A stretch of 64,000 nt of DNA from Methanobrevibacter sp. (GTDB lineage Archaea > Methanobacteriota > Methanobacteria > Methanobacteriales > Methanobacteriaceae). Under the pieces are notes generated by a model. The model was not told where the DNA came from and made no database searches. It saw nothing but the letters and a program-made list of their open reading frames with translations. Shown here one piece after another: positions 1-7,893 of the stretch (the first letter of the stretch is position 1; each line of letters starts with the position of its first letter). Position numbers and translations under genes: made by a program. The stretch lies in assembly GCF_017539065.1 (NCBI RefSeq), contig NZ_JAFYHP010000016.1:1-64000 (forward strand), in the 5' to 3' direction.

Positions 1-141
1 ACCGATTACATCATCTGTCGGTTGATCAATCTCTAAGCTGTCTTCCGTTGCAGTTATTGTCGCATCACTTGCGCTTACGCTTGCCATGAAAAACAGGCAA
101 ATGACAAGACAAATAATAAGTGAACTCTTTTTAAACTTCAT
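1..141 (-). CDS. Adhesin-like secreted protein, N-terminal fragment (cut by window edge)
   Basis: Only the first 47 codons are present; the rest lies to the left of the window. The reading frame begins at an ATG preceded by a GGGAGGA ribosome binding site. It encodes a signal peptide: a Lys-rich start, then a hydrophobic stretch (LIICLVICLFFMASVSA) with a likely cleavage after VSA, followed by an acidic Thr/Asp-rich mature start. Leaders of this kind head the large adhesin-like and Ig-repeat surface proteins of Methanobrevibacter, but no domain is visible here, so only a secreted protein is certain. The gene reads out of the window. Confidence 0.6.
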   Translation of the reverse strand, partial: MKFKKSSLIICLVICLFFMASVSASDATITATEDSLEIDQPTDDVIG

Positions 142-259
142 GAAATATTCCTCCCAAGTTAATTTTAACTGATATATATTATGTTTAAATCTGTATATAT
201 CCGTTTTGAATCTGGCGAGAGGAGTGAATATCTTAAAAAAAATAAAAATTCTAAACTAA

Positions 260-391
260 TTTAAGAAATATAAGGAACTGATTGAAAAAGAGGGCAATGT
301 CATTTTTAGCGAAAGGCTTGAAATGTATCAGTACTTGACATGTGGCATGTCATTGATGAAGCATTAAAGCTTGTCAAAAGCCTAAAATAGT
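260..391 (+). pseudogene. Probable decayed gene remnant
   Basis: Between the adhesin-like gene and the HEPN module there is a short coding-looking stretch with no start codon. One frame from 260 reads FKKYKELIEKEGNVIFSERL and continues briefly to a stop. A neighbouring frame then gives HVIDEALKLVKSLK before a TAG at 389-391. Charged helical peptides in two frames suggest a small protein gene broken by a frameshift. The parent family is not recognised. The rest of the 142-511 gap is AT-rich and holds the adhesin-like gene promoter. Confidence 0.25.
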
Positions 392-511
392 TGGGTTATT
401 CGCCAAACCACAATCACCATTTAAAAAACATACGCTTTAGCATGCGATATCCTAAAATAAGCAATTTTGATTTGTGAATATGAAATTTGATGCATTTAAA
501 AAAAAATAGAT

Positions 512-928
512 TCATTCGAACTTAAGATGGTTGAAAATCTTTTCCATGTGGTGAACTGCATTGGTGACCTCTTCAGATGTAATGTCAATGAATGGATCAT
601 AATCGGCTTTTCTTCTAAGTCTAAACAAATAATTGAGTTCAGTTTTCATATTTTTTTCTCCAAAATCTTTTAATGCCTCCCTTACTTGTTTATGCTCACC
701 TATTCTTTCTTCATCATCCTTAAAATCCCAAGGATGTTTGACTTTGAATTTTTTCACATAATCCAACCACAATTCACAGAACAAATATGCGCTGTAATAT
801 GCTCTGTTAATTATACTTGCATTAACACACCATTCATCGCAGTTTTCAGGAATTAACTGATTTTTCAACATTAACATTTGTAATGTTAAAAGATACAGTT
901 GAAATTGAGGGCATCTACTAATATCCAT
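512..928 (-). CDS. HEPN-domain protein
   Basis: About 138 residues, mostly helical. The centre carries the HEPN signature: INRAYYSAYLFCELW in one helix, a middle helix with GEHKQVREAL, and LFRLRRKADYDPF in a late helix. HEPN proteins are often toxin or RNA-targeting partners in two-gene modules. Here the late motif is R-x-x-ADYD rather than the catalytic Rx4-6H, so nuclease activity is uncertain. The start at 928 is chosen because GGTGATTTC lies directly before it; that binding site contains the TGA stop of the upstream partner (933-1226), so the two genes are translationally coupled. A second HEPN pair lies at 58579-59383. Confidence 0.6.
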   Translation of the reverse strand: MDISRCPQFQLYLLTLQMLMLKNQLIPENCDEWCVNASIINRAYYSAYLFCELWLDYVKKFKVKHPWDFKDDEERIGEHKQVREALKDFGEKNMKTELNYLFRLRRKADYDPFIDITSEEVTNAVHHMEKIFNHLKFE

Positions 929-932
929 GAAA

Positions 933-1226
933 TCACCATTTGTAAGATATGACGGCATTTCTTGAAAATCTGTCAATGCCCATTGCCTTTGAAAACTCAT
1001 CCATATGGTCATACAGTTCCGTAAGGGTTTTGTCCAAAACGTCTTCACTAGTTCCATTCAGTTTTTCGAAGCAGAATATATAATCTTGGGTATCGATGTC
1101 GGGCATTTCCTCTAATGTCATTTCACCCAGAAATTTGTAATTTCTGGCAAAATCTTTAAGCTCATTATAGTAAGCCTCCTTTGCAGGTTCCATTTCTCGT
1201 TTGAATCTCTCCAGTCTTGATACCAT
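933..1226 (-). CDS. Small partner protein of HEPN module, unknown function
   Basis: A 97-residue charged, probably helical protein that I do not recognise. It starts at an ATG behind GAGGTGA and its stop codon forms part of the ribosome binding site of the downstream HEPN gene, so the two are cotranscribed and coupled. It lacks the GSxxxG and DxD motifs of minimal nucleotidyltransferases that pair with many HEPN proteins. It may be an antitoxin-like or substrate-recognition partner, but this rests only on gene order. Confidence 0.5.
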   Translation of the reverse strand: MVSRLERFKREMEPAKEAYYNELKDFARNYKFLGEMTLEEMPDIDTQDYIFCFEKLNGTSEDVLDKTLTELYDHMDEFSKAMGIDRFSRNAVISYKW

Positions 1227-1433
1227 ATTTTTTCACCTCTTTGAAAATTGTTTTGTAGAAATTGTATTTTTCCACATTAACTATACGGAACTTGATTGAA
1301 TTTAAATTTTACTGATTTTATCTCTTTAAATTATAAAATAAAGTCAATTTTTCACGAATAAATCAATTTTACAAAGTGAAAACAATTTAATAATTATTTA
1401 AGAATATGAAAATTTTAAAAAAAGAGAAATGGT

Positions 1434-1595
1434 TTATTCTTTTTTGGGAGCCAAATCTTCACCATAAAAACGGTAAAAATCAGCGCAGAAATCACAGATT
1501 GGAAACTTGCCGTAGCGATAGTATCCGAGGTCTGCCTTATTCATGTCAAACTTTTTGCCGCAGATAAAACAAGTTTCGATTTTTTCTTCTGACAT
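1434..1595 (-). CDS. Small zinc-ribbon protein (53 aa)
   Basis: A compact reading frame begins at ATG 1595 behind AAGGTTTTACC and ends with TAA at 1434. The protein has a CFICGKKF knuckle near residue 9 and a second CDFC knuckle near residue 34, spaced as in a single zinc ribbon, then a Tyr/Phe-rich stretch and a Lys-rich tail. The CxxC pairs, a proper binding site and sensible codon use support a real gene. The function is unknown; such tiny zinc ribbons often bind nucleic acid or a larger complex. It lies downstream of serB, separated from it by a terminator hairpin. Confidence 0.55.
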   Translation of the reverse strand: MSEEKIETCFICGKKFDMNKADLGYYRYGKFPICDFCADFYRFYGEDLAPKKE

Positions 1596-1604
1596 GGTAA
1601 AACC

Positions 1605-1646
1605 TTAAAAAAAAAGAAAATAGAAAGGTTAAATTATATTTAACCT
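1605..1646 (-). terminator. Intrinsic terminator after serB
   Basis: On the minus strand a 9-bp perfect stem (AGGTTAAAT/ATTTAACCT, three-base loop, 1626-1646) overlaps the serB stop codon and is followed by a T-rich tract. It probably ends the tbp-serB transcript. Confidence 0.6.
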
Positions 1647-3436
1647 ATATTATATTTTTGCAAGAGTAAAATCTCTTCGGTAGAGACTTTTCCACCTTGT
1701 TTGAATTTTTCGAAGATTTCTTGAGCTCTTTGTTTTTCTTCACGGTTTTTGTTTCCGCCGGAAGATGATCCTTTCTTATCAGATTTTCTGCGTTTAGGTT
1801 TGTTGGAACCTAACTTCTTGTTGATAATGTGGATTTCGCTTAAGATGACCTTAAATTCTTCGTGTTTTTCGGATGCATTTTTACGTGCTTCGACGAATTT
1901 TTTGTGTGCTTCGTCTGCTGCAGTTCTAATGTCATCGGTTGCTCTGAAGTATTTAAGCATTTCTTCGTGAGCTGCTTGAGCTTTTTCTGAAAGTTCAATG
2001 ACTTTTTCATGTTCTTCTTCAGATTTTTTTCTGTACTCATCAGCTTCAGCCTTAACGGATTCATCTTCGTGAATTTCCATTAATTGTTTTCTTAAGTCGT
2101 TAGCATTTTTAACGAGCTGATTTTCTTTTTTGATATCAAGAACGCGAGTTTCAATGATTTTATCAATCTTTTTGATTTCATTTTCTATTTTAACTTTGTC
2201 GCGTTTACCTGAATTCCATTCAAGACTTTTGATTTTATTATTTGCTTCATTACGAGCTTTTTTAGCAGCTTCAACTTCTTTGTTGATTTCATTACGCTCG
2301 TTTCTGTATTCAATAGCTTTGTTTAAGTTTTCTTTTAAAGATGAATTCAATTCATCTCTAATTTTACGTTGTTCCCTAGCTGTTTTATTGAATTCTTCTC
2401 TTTCTTCAGCAACTTTAGCGATTTCAGCTTCTTTTTCATCTTTTTGTTTTCTTACACCTTCCATGGTGTCAGCGAGAACAAATTCAGGTCTTTCTTCTTT
2501 AGCTTCTTCTTCGGATTCTTCAGCAGCTTCATCTTCAACTGCTTCCTCTTCAGGTTCAGCAGCTTCATCTTCAGCTGGTTCTTCCTCAGCTTCAGCATCT
2601 TCTTCAGCTTCTTCAGCAGCCTCTTCTTCAACTGCTTCCTCTTCAGGTTCAGCAACTTCTTCAGCTTCAGCCTCTTCCTCAGCAGCTTCTTCAACTGCTT
2701 CTTCTTCAGCTTCAGCTTCTACTTCTTGAACTTCGGTTTCAGCATCGCTTTCAGCTTCTTGAGCTTCTACTTCTTCTTCTACAGTTTCTTCTTCAGCATC
2801 AGTGGTTATTTGATTAAGGATTTCACATAAGACTTTGCACAAGTCTTTTTCTTCTACTACTATATCAGCAATTTCTTTTACGGAATCCTTTGCATTGAAT
2901 GCAATTCCGCATCCAGCTGATTCAATCATGGAAATGTCGTTAGCGCCATCTCCAACAGCAACTACTTCATCCAAAGTAATTCCTGCTTCTTCGACGTGGT
3001 CTTTTAGGACATCCAATTTGGAACCGGATACTAATGGACCAGTCACTTCGCCAGTCAATTTACCATCTTCGACTGTGAAACTATTGGTATAAACTGTTTC
3101 AACTCCAAGTTTATCTTTTACTTTCTCAGCCACTACATCAAAACTACCACTAATGATAGCTACATCCAAGCCTTTATCTTTAAGGCAATTGACGGTTTTG
3201 CAAGCACCAGGCATTAATGGAAGATCTTCGGCAACTTTTTCGATATCTTCAATAGAAGTTCCTTCGAGGAGTTGTACTCTGTCTTTTATAGAAGTTTCAA
3301 AGTCAATTTCACCTTGCATAGCTTTTTCAGTGATTGCAGCTATGTCTTCTTCAACATTTGCTAATTTACCTATCTCATCTATTGCTTCACCATCAATAAT
3401 AACGTTATCTAAGTCAAATACTACAAGTTTAATCAA
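1640..3436 (-). CDS. serB: Phosphoserine phosphatase fused to acidic linker and coiled coil
   Basis: Residues 1-210 form a HAD-family phosphoserine phosphatase, the last step of serine synthesis. Visible are the nucleophile motif (VFDLDNVII; aspartates in DLDN), a Ser motif (ISGSFD) and the late acidic motif (VGDGANDISMI). Residues 211-320 are an extreme Glu/Ala/Asp low-complexity linker. Residues 320-598 are a long Lys/Glu coiled coil resembling the archaeal coiled-coil family COG1340, ending in a basic Ser/Gly-rich patch. Normal SerB is about 210 residues, so two thirds of this protein is extra. The start is taken as TTG 3436, directly behind GGTGGT, giving MIKLVVFDLD. tbp lies just upstream in the same operon. 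Confidence 0.8.
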   Translation of the reverse strand: MIKLVVFDLDNVIIDGEAIDEIGKLANVEEDIAAITEKAMQGEIDFETSIKDRVQLLEGTSIEDIEKVAEDLPLMPGACKTVNCLKDKGLDVAIISGSFDVVAEKVKDKLGVETVYTNSFTVEDGKLTGEVTGPLVSGSKLDVLKDHVEEAGITLDEVVAVGDGANDISMIESAGCGIAFNAKDSVKEIADIVVEEKDLCKVLCEILNQITTDAEEETVEEEVEAQEAESDAETEVQEVEAEAEEEAVEEAAEEEAEAEEVAEPEEEAVEEEAAEEAEEDAEAEEEPAEDEAAEPEEEAVEDEAAEESEEEAKEERPEFVLADTMEGVRKQKDEKEAEIAKVAEEREEFNKTAREQRKIRDELNSSLKENLNKAIEYRNERNEINKEVEAAKKARNEANNKIKSLEWNSGKRDKVKIENEIKKIDKIIETRVLDIKKENQLVKNANDLRKQLMEIHEDESVKAEADEYRKKSEEEHEKVIELSEKAQAAHEEMLKYFRATDDIRTAADEAHKKFVEARKNASEKHEEFKVILSEIHIINKKLGSNKPKRRKSDKKGSSSGGNKNREEKQRAQEIFEKFKQGGKVSTEEILLLQKYNIG

Positions 3437-3448
3437 TAATACCACCAA

Positions 3449-3994
3449 TTATATTAAATCTAGCTCACTTAATCTGTCGTAAGCTCTTTCGACACCTAAT
3501 TTAGCGTCGTCTTTGGTTTTAGCACCGGTACAAACGACCTTACCAGAACCAAATAATAATAAAACCACTTTAGGGTCAGATAATCTGTATACTAAACCTG
3601 GGAATTGTTCAGGTTCATATTCAGTGTCTTCCAATTCTAAAGCTACGGCTTCTAAGTTTAATGTGGATTCTAAGTTTGCGGAAGCCACAATGTTTTGAAT
3701 TTTAATGTCAAATTCGTGAGGAATTTCTGTATCGATAGTCCTCATCAAATCTACAGTCTTCTTGATTGCCAATTTGGAATCATCTATAGATTTTGCTCCA
3801 GTACAAACAAGCTTACCAGAGCTAAATATTAATGCTGCTGTTTTAGGATCTTTAAGTTTAAAAACTAATCCCGGAAACTGTTCACGATTAAAATTAACCC
3901 CTTCTAAAGCTTTGGACACTTCGGTTAAGACGATGTCCTTTCCAATGCTTGCAGAAGCAACAATGTTTTCAATTTTTATATCAACATCGGTCAA
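3449..3994 (-). CDS. tbp: TATA-box-binding protein (TBP)
   Basis: The 181-residue protein consists of two direct repeats, each with an (E/Q)NIVASA strand, a FPGLV strand and a SGK(L/V)VCTGAK turn, which build the saddle that binds archaeal TATA boxes and recruits TFB and RNA polymerase. The length is normal for archaeal TBP, and the short tail after the second repeat is not strongly acidic. The start is TTG at 3994 behind a strong GGAGGT. serB follows after 12 bases. The divergent neighbour is cyaB, with AT-rich promoters between them. Confidence 0.97.
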   Translation of the reverse strand: MTDVDIKIENIVASASIGKDIVLTEVSKALEGVNFNREQFPGLVFKLKDPKTAALIFSSGKLVCTGAKSIDDSKLAIKKTVDLMRTIDTEIPHEFDIKIQNIVASANLESTLNLEAVALELEDTEYEPEQFPGLVYRLSDPKVVLLLFGSGKVVCTGAKTKDDAKLGVERAYDRLSELDLI

Positions 3995-4319
3995 TTTAAA
4001 ACCTCCAATTCATTTTTAAAAGTAGTATAGTAAAATTTAAGAAAACAAAAAATTAGTTAAATTTTTACTAATAAAATATTTACTTTATATAGTATATAAA
4101 GGTATGTTTATTTGAAAATATATTACATATTTTTTAAAAAATTGAAAATTTTAAAATTTTGAAATAAACTGTTATTTATAAATAAAAACCAAAATCATGT
4201 ATTGAAAATACCCCTTTATAAAGGTTACTAATTTTTAATATAACATATTTAAAAACATCAAATTTTAATAGAATATATAACCAAACTATAAATATTAACT
4301 GATTATTCACGAGGATACT
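3995..4319. promoter_or_regulatory. Divergent promoter region tbp/cyaB
   Basis: A 325-bp AT-rich gap. Reading left, a TATA-like stretch near 4085-4105 (TTTATATAG and neighbours) fits a tbp promoter with a leader of roughly 80 bases. Reading right, TATA-like stretches near 4270-4290 sit 30-50 bases before the cyaB ATG. Runs such as AAAATTTTAAAATTTT near 4150 are simple AT sequence. No RNA gene or clear operator is seen. Confidence 0.35.
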
Positions 4320-4856
4320 ATGATAGAAGTTGAAGTGAAAGCTAGAATAGACAGCTTTGAAGACATGGAAAACAAACTGGAAAATCTAGGTGCCGAAAAA
4401 AGCAAAAGGGAATTTCAGGAAGACATCTACTTCGCAAGTCCAATCGTTGACTTCGCCAAAACCGATGAGGCCCTAAGAATCAGGACCACAAACAACGACA
4501 CGTTCATAACCTACAAGGGCCCCAAACTCAACGACAGGGCAAAGACCAGAAAGGAAGTCGAGATGACCATCGAAAACGCCGAAAAGGCAAAGGACATTTT
4601 TAAGGAAATCGGCTTCAGGCAAGTGAGGACCGTCAGGAAGAACCGCCAGTACTACACCTATGAAAATTTTGAAATCTCTCTTGATGACGTCGAAGGTCTG
4701 GACCCATACATGGAAATAGAAATCGCCCTTGAGGATAGTGAAGACTATTCGCAGGCACAGGAGAAAATATTCGAACTGTTCGAAAAATTGGGCATCACAG
4801 ACGGCTTCGAAAGAACATCATATCTGGAACTTTTAGAAACTTTAAATACTGAATAA
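4320..4856 (+). CDS. cyaB: Class IV adenylate cyclase-type CYTH protein
   Basis: The 178-residue protein opens with the ExExK signature (EVEVKARI) of the CYTH superfamily and shows the alternating acidic and basic strands of the triphosphate tunnel: LRIRTT, FITYKGPK, ARTRKEVEM, VRKNRQYYTY, ISLDDVEGLDPYMEIEI. Members bind inorganic triphosphate or nucleotides with metal; some make cyclic AMP, but most archaeal members have no proven substrate and may be triphosphatases. The start follows ACGAGGATACT. It is followed closely by aksA, an arrangement I recall from other Methanobacteriales. Confidence 0.8.
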   Translation: MIEVEVKARIDSFEDMENKLENLGAEKSKREFQEDIYFASPIVDFAKTDEALRIRTTNNDTFITYKGPKLNDRAKTRKEVEMTIENAEKAKDIFKEIGFRQVRTVRKNRQYYTYENFEISLDDVEGLDPYMEIEIALEDSEDYSQAQEKIFELFEKLGITDGFERTSYLELLETLNTE

Positions 4857-4894
4857 CTACTAATATAATATATTAAATTTAAGATGTGATATTT

Positions 4895-6058
4895 TTGCAA
4901 TACTTTATAAGTCATTATAACAAAGAATGTGAATTGACATTTCCCGAGGACATTACAATTTACGACACCACCCTTAGAGACGGTGAGCAAACTCCGGGAG
5001 TTTGTTTTAGCTTTGATGACAAATTGGAAATCGCAAGAAAGCTGGATCAGTTCAAGATACACCAGATTGAAGCCGGTTTTCCGATAGTGTCCGAAAAGGA
5101 AAAGGAATCCGTAAAGGCAATTGCCAACGAAGGACTGGATGCGACAATCCTGGGTTTGACAAGGACAAAAACTGAAGACATTGACGCCGCGCTTGACTGT
5201 GATGTGGACGGAATCATCACATTTGTCGGAACATCAGACATCCACTTGGACCACAAGATGCACATTACAAGGCAGGATGCAATCAACCTATGTGAAACCG
5301 CAGTCGACTACGCAAAAGACCATGGACTGTTCGTTGCTTTTTCAGCCGAAGACGCCACAAGGACAGACATCGAATTTTTAAAACGCATCTACGGCAAGGC
5401 TGAAGAATGCGGAGCCGACAGGGTGCACATTGCAGACACCACAGGTGCAATCACCCCGCAGGGTATCGAATACCTTGTAAAGGAACTCGTCAAGGACTTG
5501 AAGCTTGACCTTGCAGTCCACCTGCACAATGACTTCGGACTGGCAGTGATTAACTCAATAGTCGGAGTGCTGTCCGGTGCAAAGGCCGTTTCAACAACCG
5601 TCAACGGCATCGGTGAAAGGGCAGGTAACGCTTCACTTGAAGAGCTCATCATGGCGATGAAAATCCTGTATGGAAAGGATTACGGATTTAAAACAAAATA
5701 CATAAAGGAATTGTCAGATATCGTATCAAAAGCCAGCGGACTTCCGATTCCGTACAACAAGCCGGTCGTTGGAAACAACGTGTTCAGGCACGAATCAGGA
5801 ATCCACGTCGATGCGGTTATAGAAGAGCCGCTGTGTTATGAACCGTACCTTCCCGAACTTGTCGGCCAGAAACGCCAGCTGGTGCTCGGTAAGCATTCAG
5901 GCTGCAGGGCTGTCAGGGCAAAACTGAACGAATGCGAACTTGACGTTACCGACGAGGAGCTAATCGAAATCGTAAGGCAAGTCAAAAAGCAAAGGGAAGA
6001 GGGCAAATACATCAACGATTCCGTCTTTAGGGAAATCGTTAAAAACACTAAAAAATAG
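4895..6058 (+). CDS. aksA: Homocitrate synthase (AksA family)
   Basis: About 387 residues of the isopropylmalate/homocitrate synthase family. The catalytic barrel starts with DTTLRDGEQTPGV; the metal-binding HLHNDFG pair and the GIGERAGN motif follow, with a RHESGIHVD stretch further on. AksA condenses acetyl-CoA with 2-oxoglutarate and its longer homologues, leading to 2-oxosuberate, the precursor of the heptanoyl chain of coenzyme B. A C-terminal leucine-sensing domain is absent, which argues against a LeuA. I choose TTG 4895, giving MQYFISHYNKE, because GTGAT lies just before it; GTG 4886 is the alternative. The homoaconitase-type large subunit follows in the operon, supporting the AksA role. 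Confidence 0.85.
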   Translation: MQYFISHYNKECELTFPEDITIYDTTLRDGEQTPGVCFSFDDKLEIARKLDQFKIHQIEAGFPIVSEKEKESVKAIANEGLDATILGLTRTKTEDIDAALDCDVDGIITFVGTSDIHLDHKMHITRQDAINLCETAVDYAKDHGLFVAFSAEDATRTDIEFLKRIYGKAEECGADRVHIADTTGAITPQGIEYLVKELVKDLKLDLAVHLHNDFGLAVINSIVGVLSGAKAVSTTVNGIGERAGNASLEELIMAMKILYGKDYGFKTKYIKELSDIVSKASGLPIPYNKPVVGNNVFRHESGIHVDAVIEEPLCYEPYLPELVGQKRQLVLGKHSGCRAVRAKLNECELDVTDEELIEIVRQVKKQREEGKYINDSVFREIVKNTKK

Positions 6059-6067
6059 GTTATGCTT

Positions 6068-7321
6068 ATGAATATCACTGAAAAGATTCTCTCAGCAAAA
6101 GCGGGCCATGAAGTGACCCCAGGAGAAATAATAGAGATTCCTGTTGACCTTGCAATGTCACACGACGGAACCTCCCCGCCTGCAATAAAGACATTCGAAA
6201 AGATTACCGACAGGGTATGGGACCCTGAAAAGATAGCAATCATCTTTGACCACAACGTTCCCGCAAATACCATCGGTTCTGCAGAATTTCAAAAGGTCTG
6301 CAGAAACTTCATCAAAGAGCAGAATATCACAAAAAATTACATTCACGGAGAAGGAATCTGCCATCAGGTCGTTCCCGAAATGGGATTGGTGGAGCCCGGA
6401 AAGGTGATTGTCGGTGCAGATTCACACACATGTACCTATGGTGCATTCGGCGCATTTTCAACCGGTATGGGTGCAACTGACCTTGCAATGGTTTGGGCAA
6501 CCGGCAAAACCTGGTTTATGGTTCCAGAAGCCATCAGAATGGAAGTGACCGGTGAGCTCAACGAATACATTGCACCAAAAGACATCATACTGAATATCAT
6601 CGGAGACATAGGAATCGCCGGGGCAACCTACAAGACCGCCGAGTTCTGCGGCCAGACCATTGAAAGCATGGGAGTCGAAGGAAGGGCCACCATGTGTAAC
6701 ATGGCCATTGAAATGGGTGCGAAAAACGGAATAATGGAACCTAACAGGGAGGTCATCGACTACATCTGCCAAAGGACAGGAAAAAGGGAGTCCGAACTGA
6801 ACATCGTCAAGTCAGACCCCGATGCTGATTACGAAAAGGAAATGCACTTTGACATCACAGATTTGGAGCCTCAAATAGCTTGCCCGAACGACGTTGACAA
6901 TGTCAAGGCAATCTCAGAGATTGAAGGCACATCAATTGACCAGTGCCTGATTGGATCATGCACAAACGGAAGACTGTCAGACCTGAAGGATGCCGCTGAA
7001 ATCCTTGAAGGAAACATAATCGACGACAGCATCAGACTATTGATTCTTCCGGCCTCAAGGGAAATCTACCAGGAGGCCATTCACTTGGGCTACATCGACA
7101 CATTCATCAATGCGGGAGCAATCATCTGCAATCCAGGATGCGGCCCTTGCCTTGGAGGACATATGGGAGTATTGTCCGAAGGCGAATCATGCATTTCAAC
7201 AACAAACAGGAACTTCAAGGGAAGGATGGGAGACCCTGCTTCCTCAGTATACTTATCAAACTCAAAAGTAGTTGCAGCCTCTGCACTTACCGGAGTTATT
7301 ACCAGTCCAAAAGATTTGTAG
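6068..7321 (+). CDS. hacA: Homoaconitase/isopropylmalate dehydratase-type large subunit
   Basis: About 417 residues of the aconitase-fold large subunit. Conserved pieces include ADSHTCTYGAFGAFSTGMG, the first cluster cysteine in IGSCTNGR and the paired cysteines in NPGCGPCLGGH, which together bind the catalytic [4Fe-4S]. With a small subunit not seen in this window it would isomerise homocitrate-series acids in coenzyme B synthesis, or isopropylmalate for leucine. Position directly after aksA (9-base gap) favours the former, as in Methanothermobacter. Start ATG 6068 follows AGGTTATGCTT; ATG 6062 is an alternative. Confidence 0.85.
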   Translation: MNITEKILSAKAGHEVTPGEIIEIPVDLAMSHDGTSPPAIKTFEKITDRVWDPEKIAIIFDHNVPANTIGSAEFQKVCRNFIKEQNITKNYIHGEGICHQVVPEMGLVEPGKVIVGADSHTCTYGAFGAFSTGMGATDLAMVWATGKTWFMVPEAIRMEVTGELNEYIAPKDIILNIIGDIGIAGATYKTAEFCGQTIESMGVEGRATMCNMAIEMGAKNGIMEPNREVIDYICQRTGKRESELNIVKSDPDADYEKEMHFDITDLEPQIACPNDVDNVKAISEIEGTSIDQCLIGSCTNGRLSDLKDAAEILEGNIIDDSIRLLILPASREIYQEAIHLGYIDTFINAGAIICNPGCGPCLGGHMGVLSEGESCISTTNRNFKGRMGDPASSVYLSNSKVVAASALTGVITSPKDL

Positions 7322-7330
7322 GTGCTAAAA

Positions 7331-7888
7331 ATGACACTTGATAAAAACGAAGCAAACAGAAGCCTTATCGAAAAAGTAAACGAATTGGAAACAAAACACA
7401 ACGAAGAGTTCTCAAACACTCAAAAAATACTTCTGACAACCGACGGATCAATCACCGCCATTTTGGATGTTCTATTTGGTAAAATCACTTTGACAACACT
7501 TGACCAGCATGTTGAACCCGCTGACGAGGAGCATGCCAAACTGGTCAATGTGGGTGCCGGTGAGGAAATCAACTTCAGGGAAGTCATAATGCACAGGCAG
7601 GGAAAGCCGCTGATATATGCAATTTCCCACATTCCATTGAAAAGATGCACAAAAGAGGTTTGCACAGACCTTTTAAGCGCCGACATACCGATCGGCAGAA
7701 TATTGAAAAACTATCACATTGAATCCAGAAGAGAAATCAACAATATCTTCATCGAAAAGCCGAACGATACCTTAAAGGAAATCTTTAAAACGGACGAGGA
7801 TATGCTTGCAAGAGACTATGTGATTATCAACAATGACAAGATACTTATGTGGATTAAGGAAGTGTTTCCGATATCCTATTTCAGGTGA
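7331..7888 (+). CDS. Chorismate lyase-like protein (DUF98 family)
   Basis: A 185-residue protein matching the DUF98 / chorismate pyruvate-lyase-like fold: a central FREVIMH strand, a basic PLKRCTKEV turn and the family signature DIPIGRILKNYHIESRREI. Characterised relatives release 4-hydroxybenzoate from chorismate, and an archaeal member has been linked to the aryl precursor of methanopterin. That role is an inference here. Start ATG 7331 is preferred because GGTGCTAAAA precedes it. The stop overlaps the binding site of fen, so the two are coupled in the aksA operon. Confidence 0.7.
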   Translation: MTLDKNEANRSLIEKVNELETKHNEEFSNTQKILLTTDGSITAILDVLFGKITLTTLDQHVEPADEEHAKLVNVGAGEEINFREVIMHRQGKPLIYAISHIPLKRCTKEVCTDLLSADIPIGRILKNYHIESRREINNIFIEKPNDTLKEIFKTDEDMLARDYVIINNDKILMWIKEVFPISYFR

Positions 7889-7893
7889 GACAA

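Noticed and set aside
2130..2830. Long plus-strand open frames rich in Ser or Phe opposite serB
   Set aside because: They are antisense shadows of the Glu/Ala and Lys/Glu codons of the SerB extension; no binding site, start context or domain supports them.
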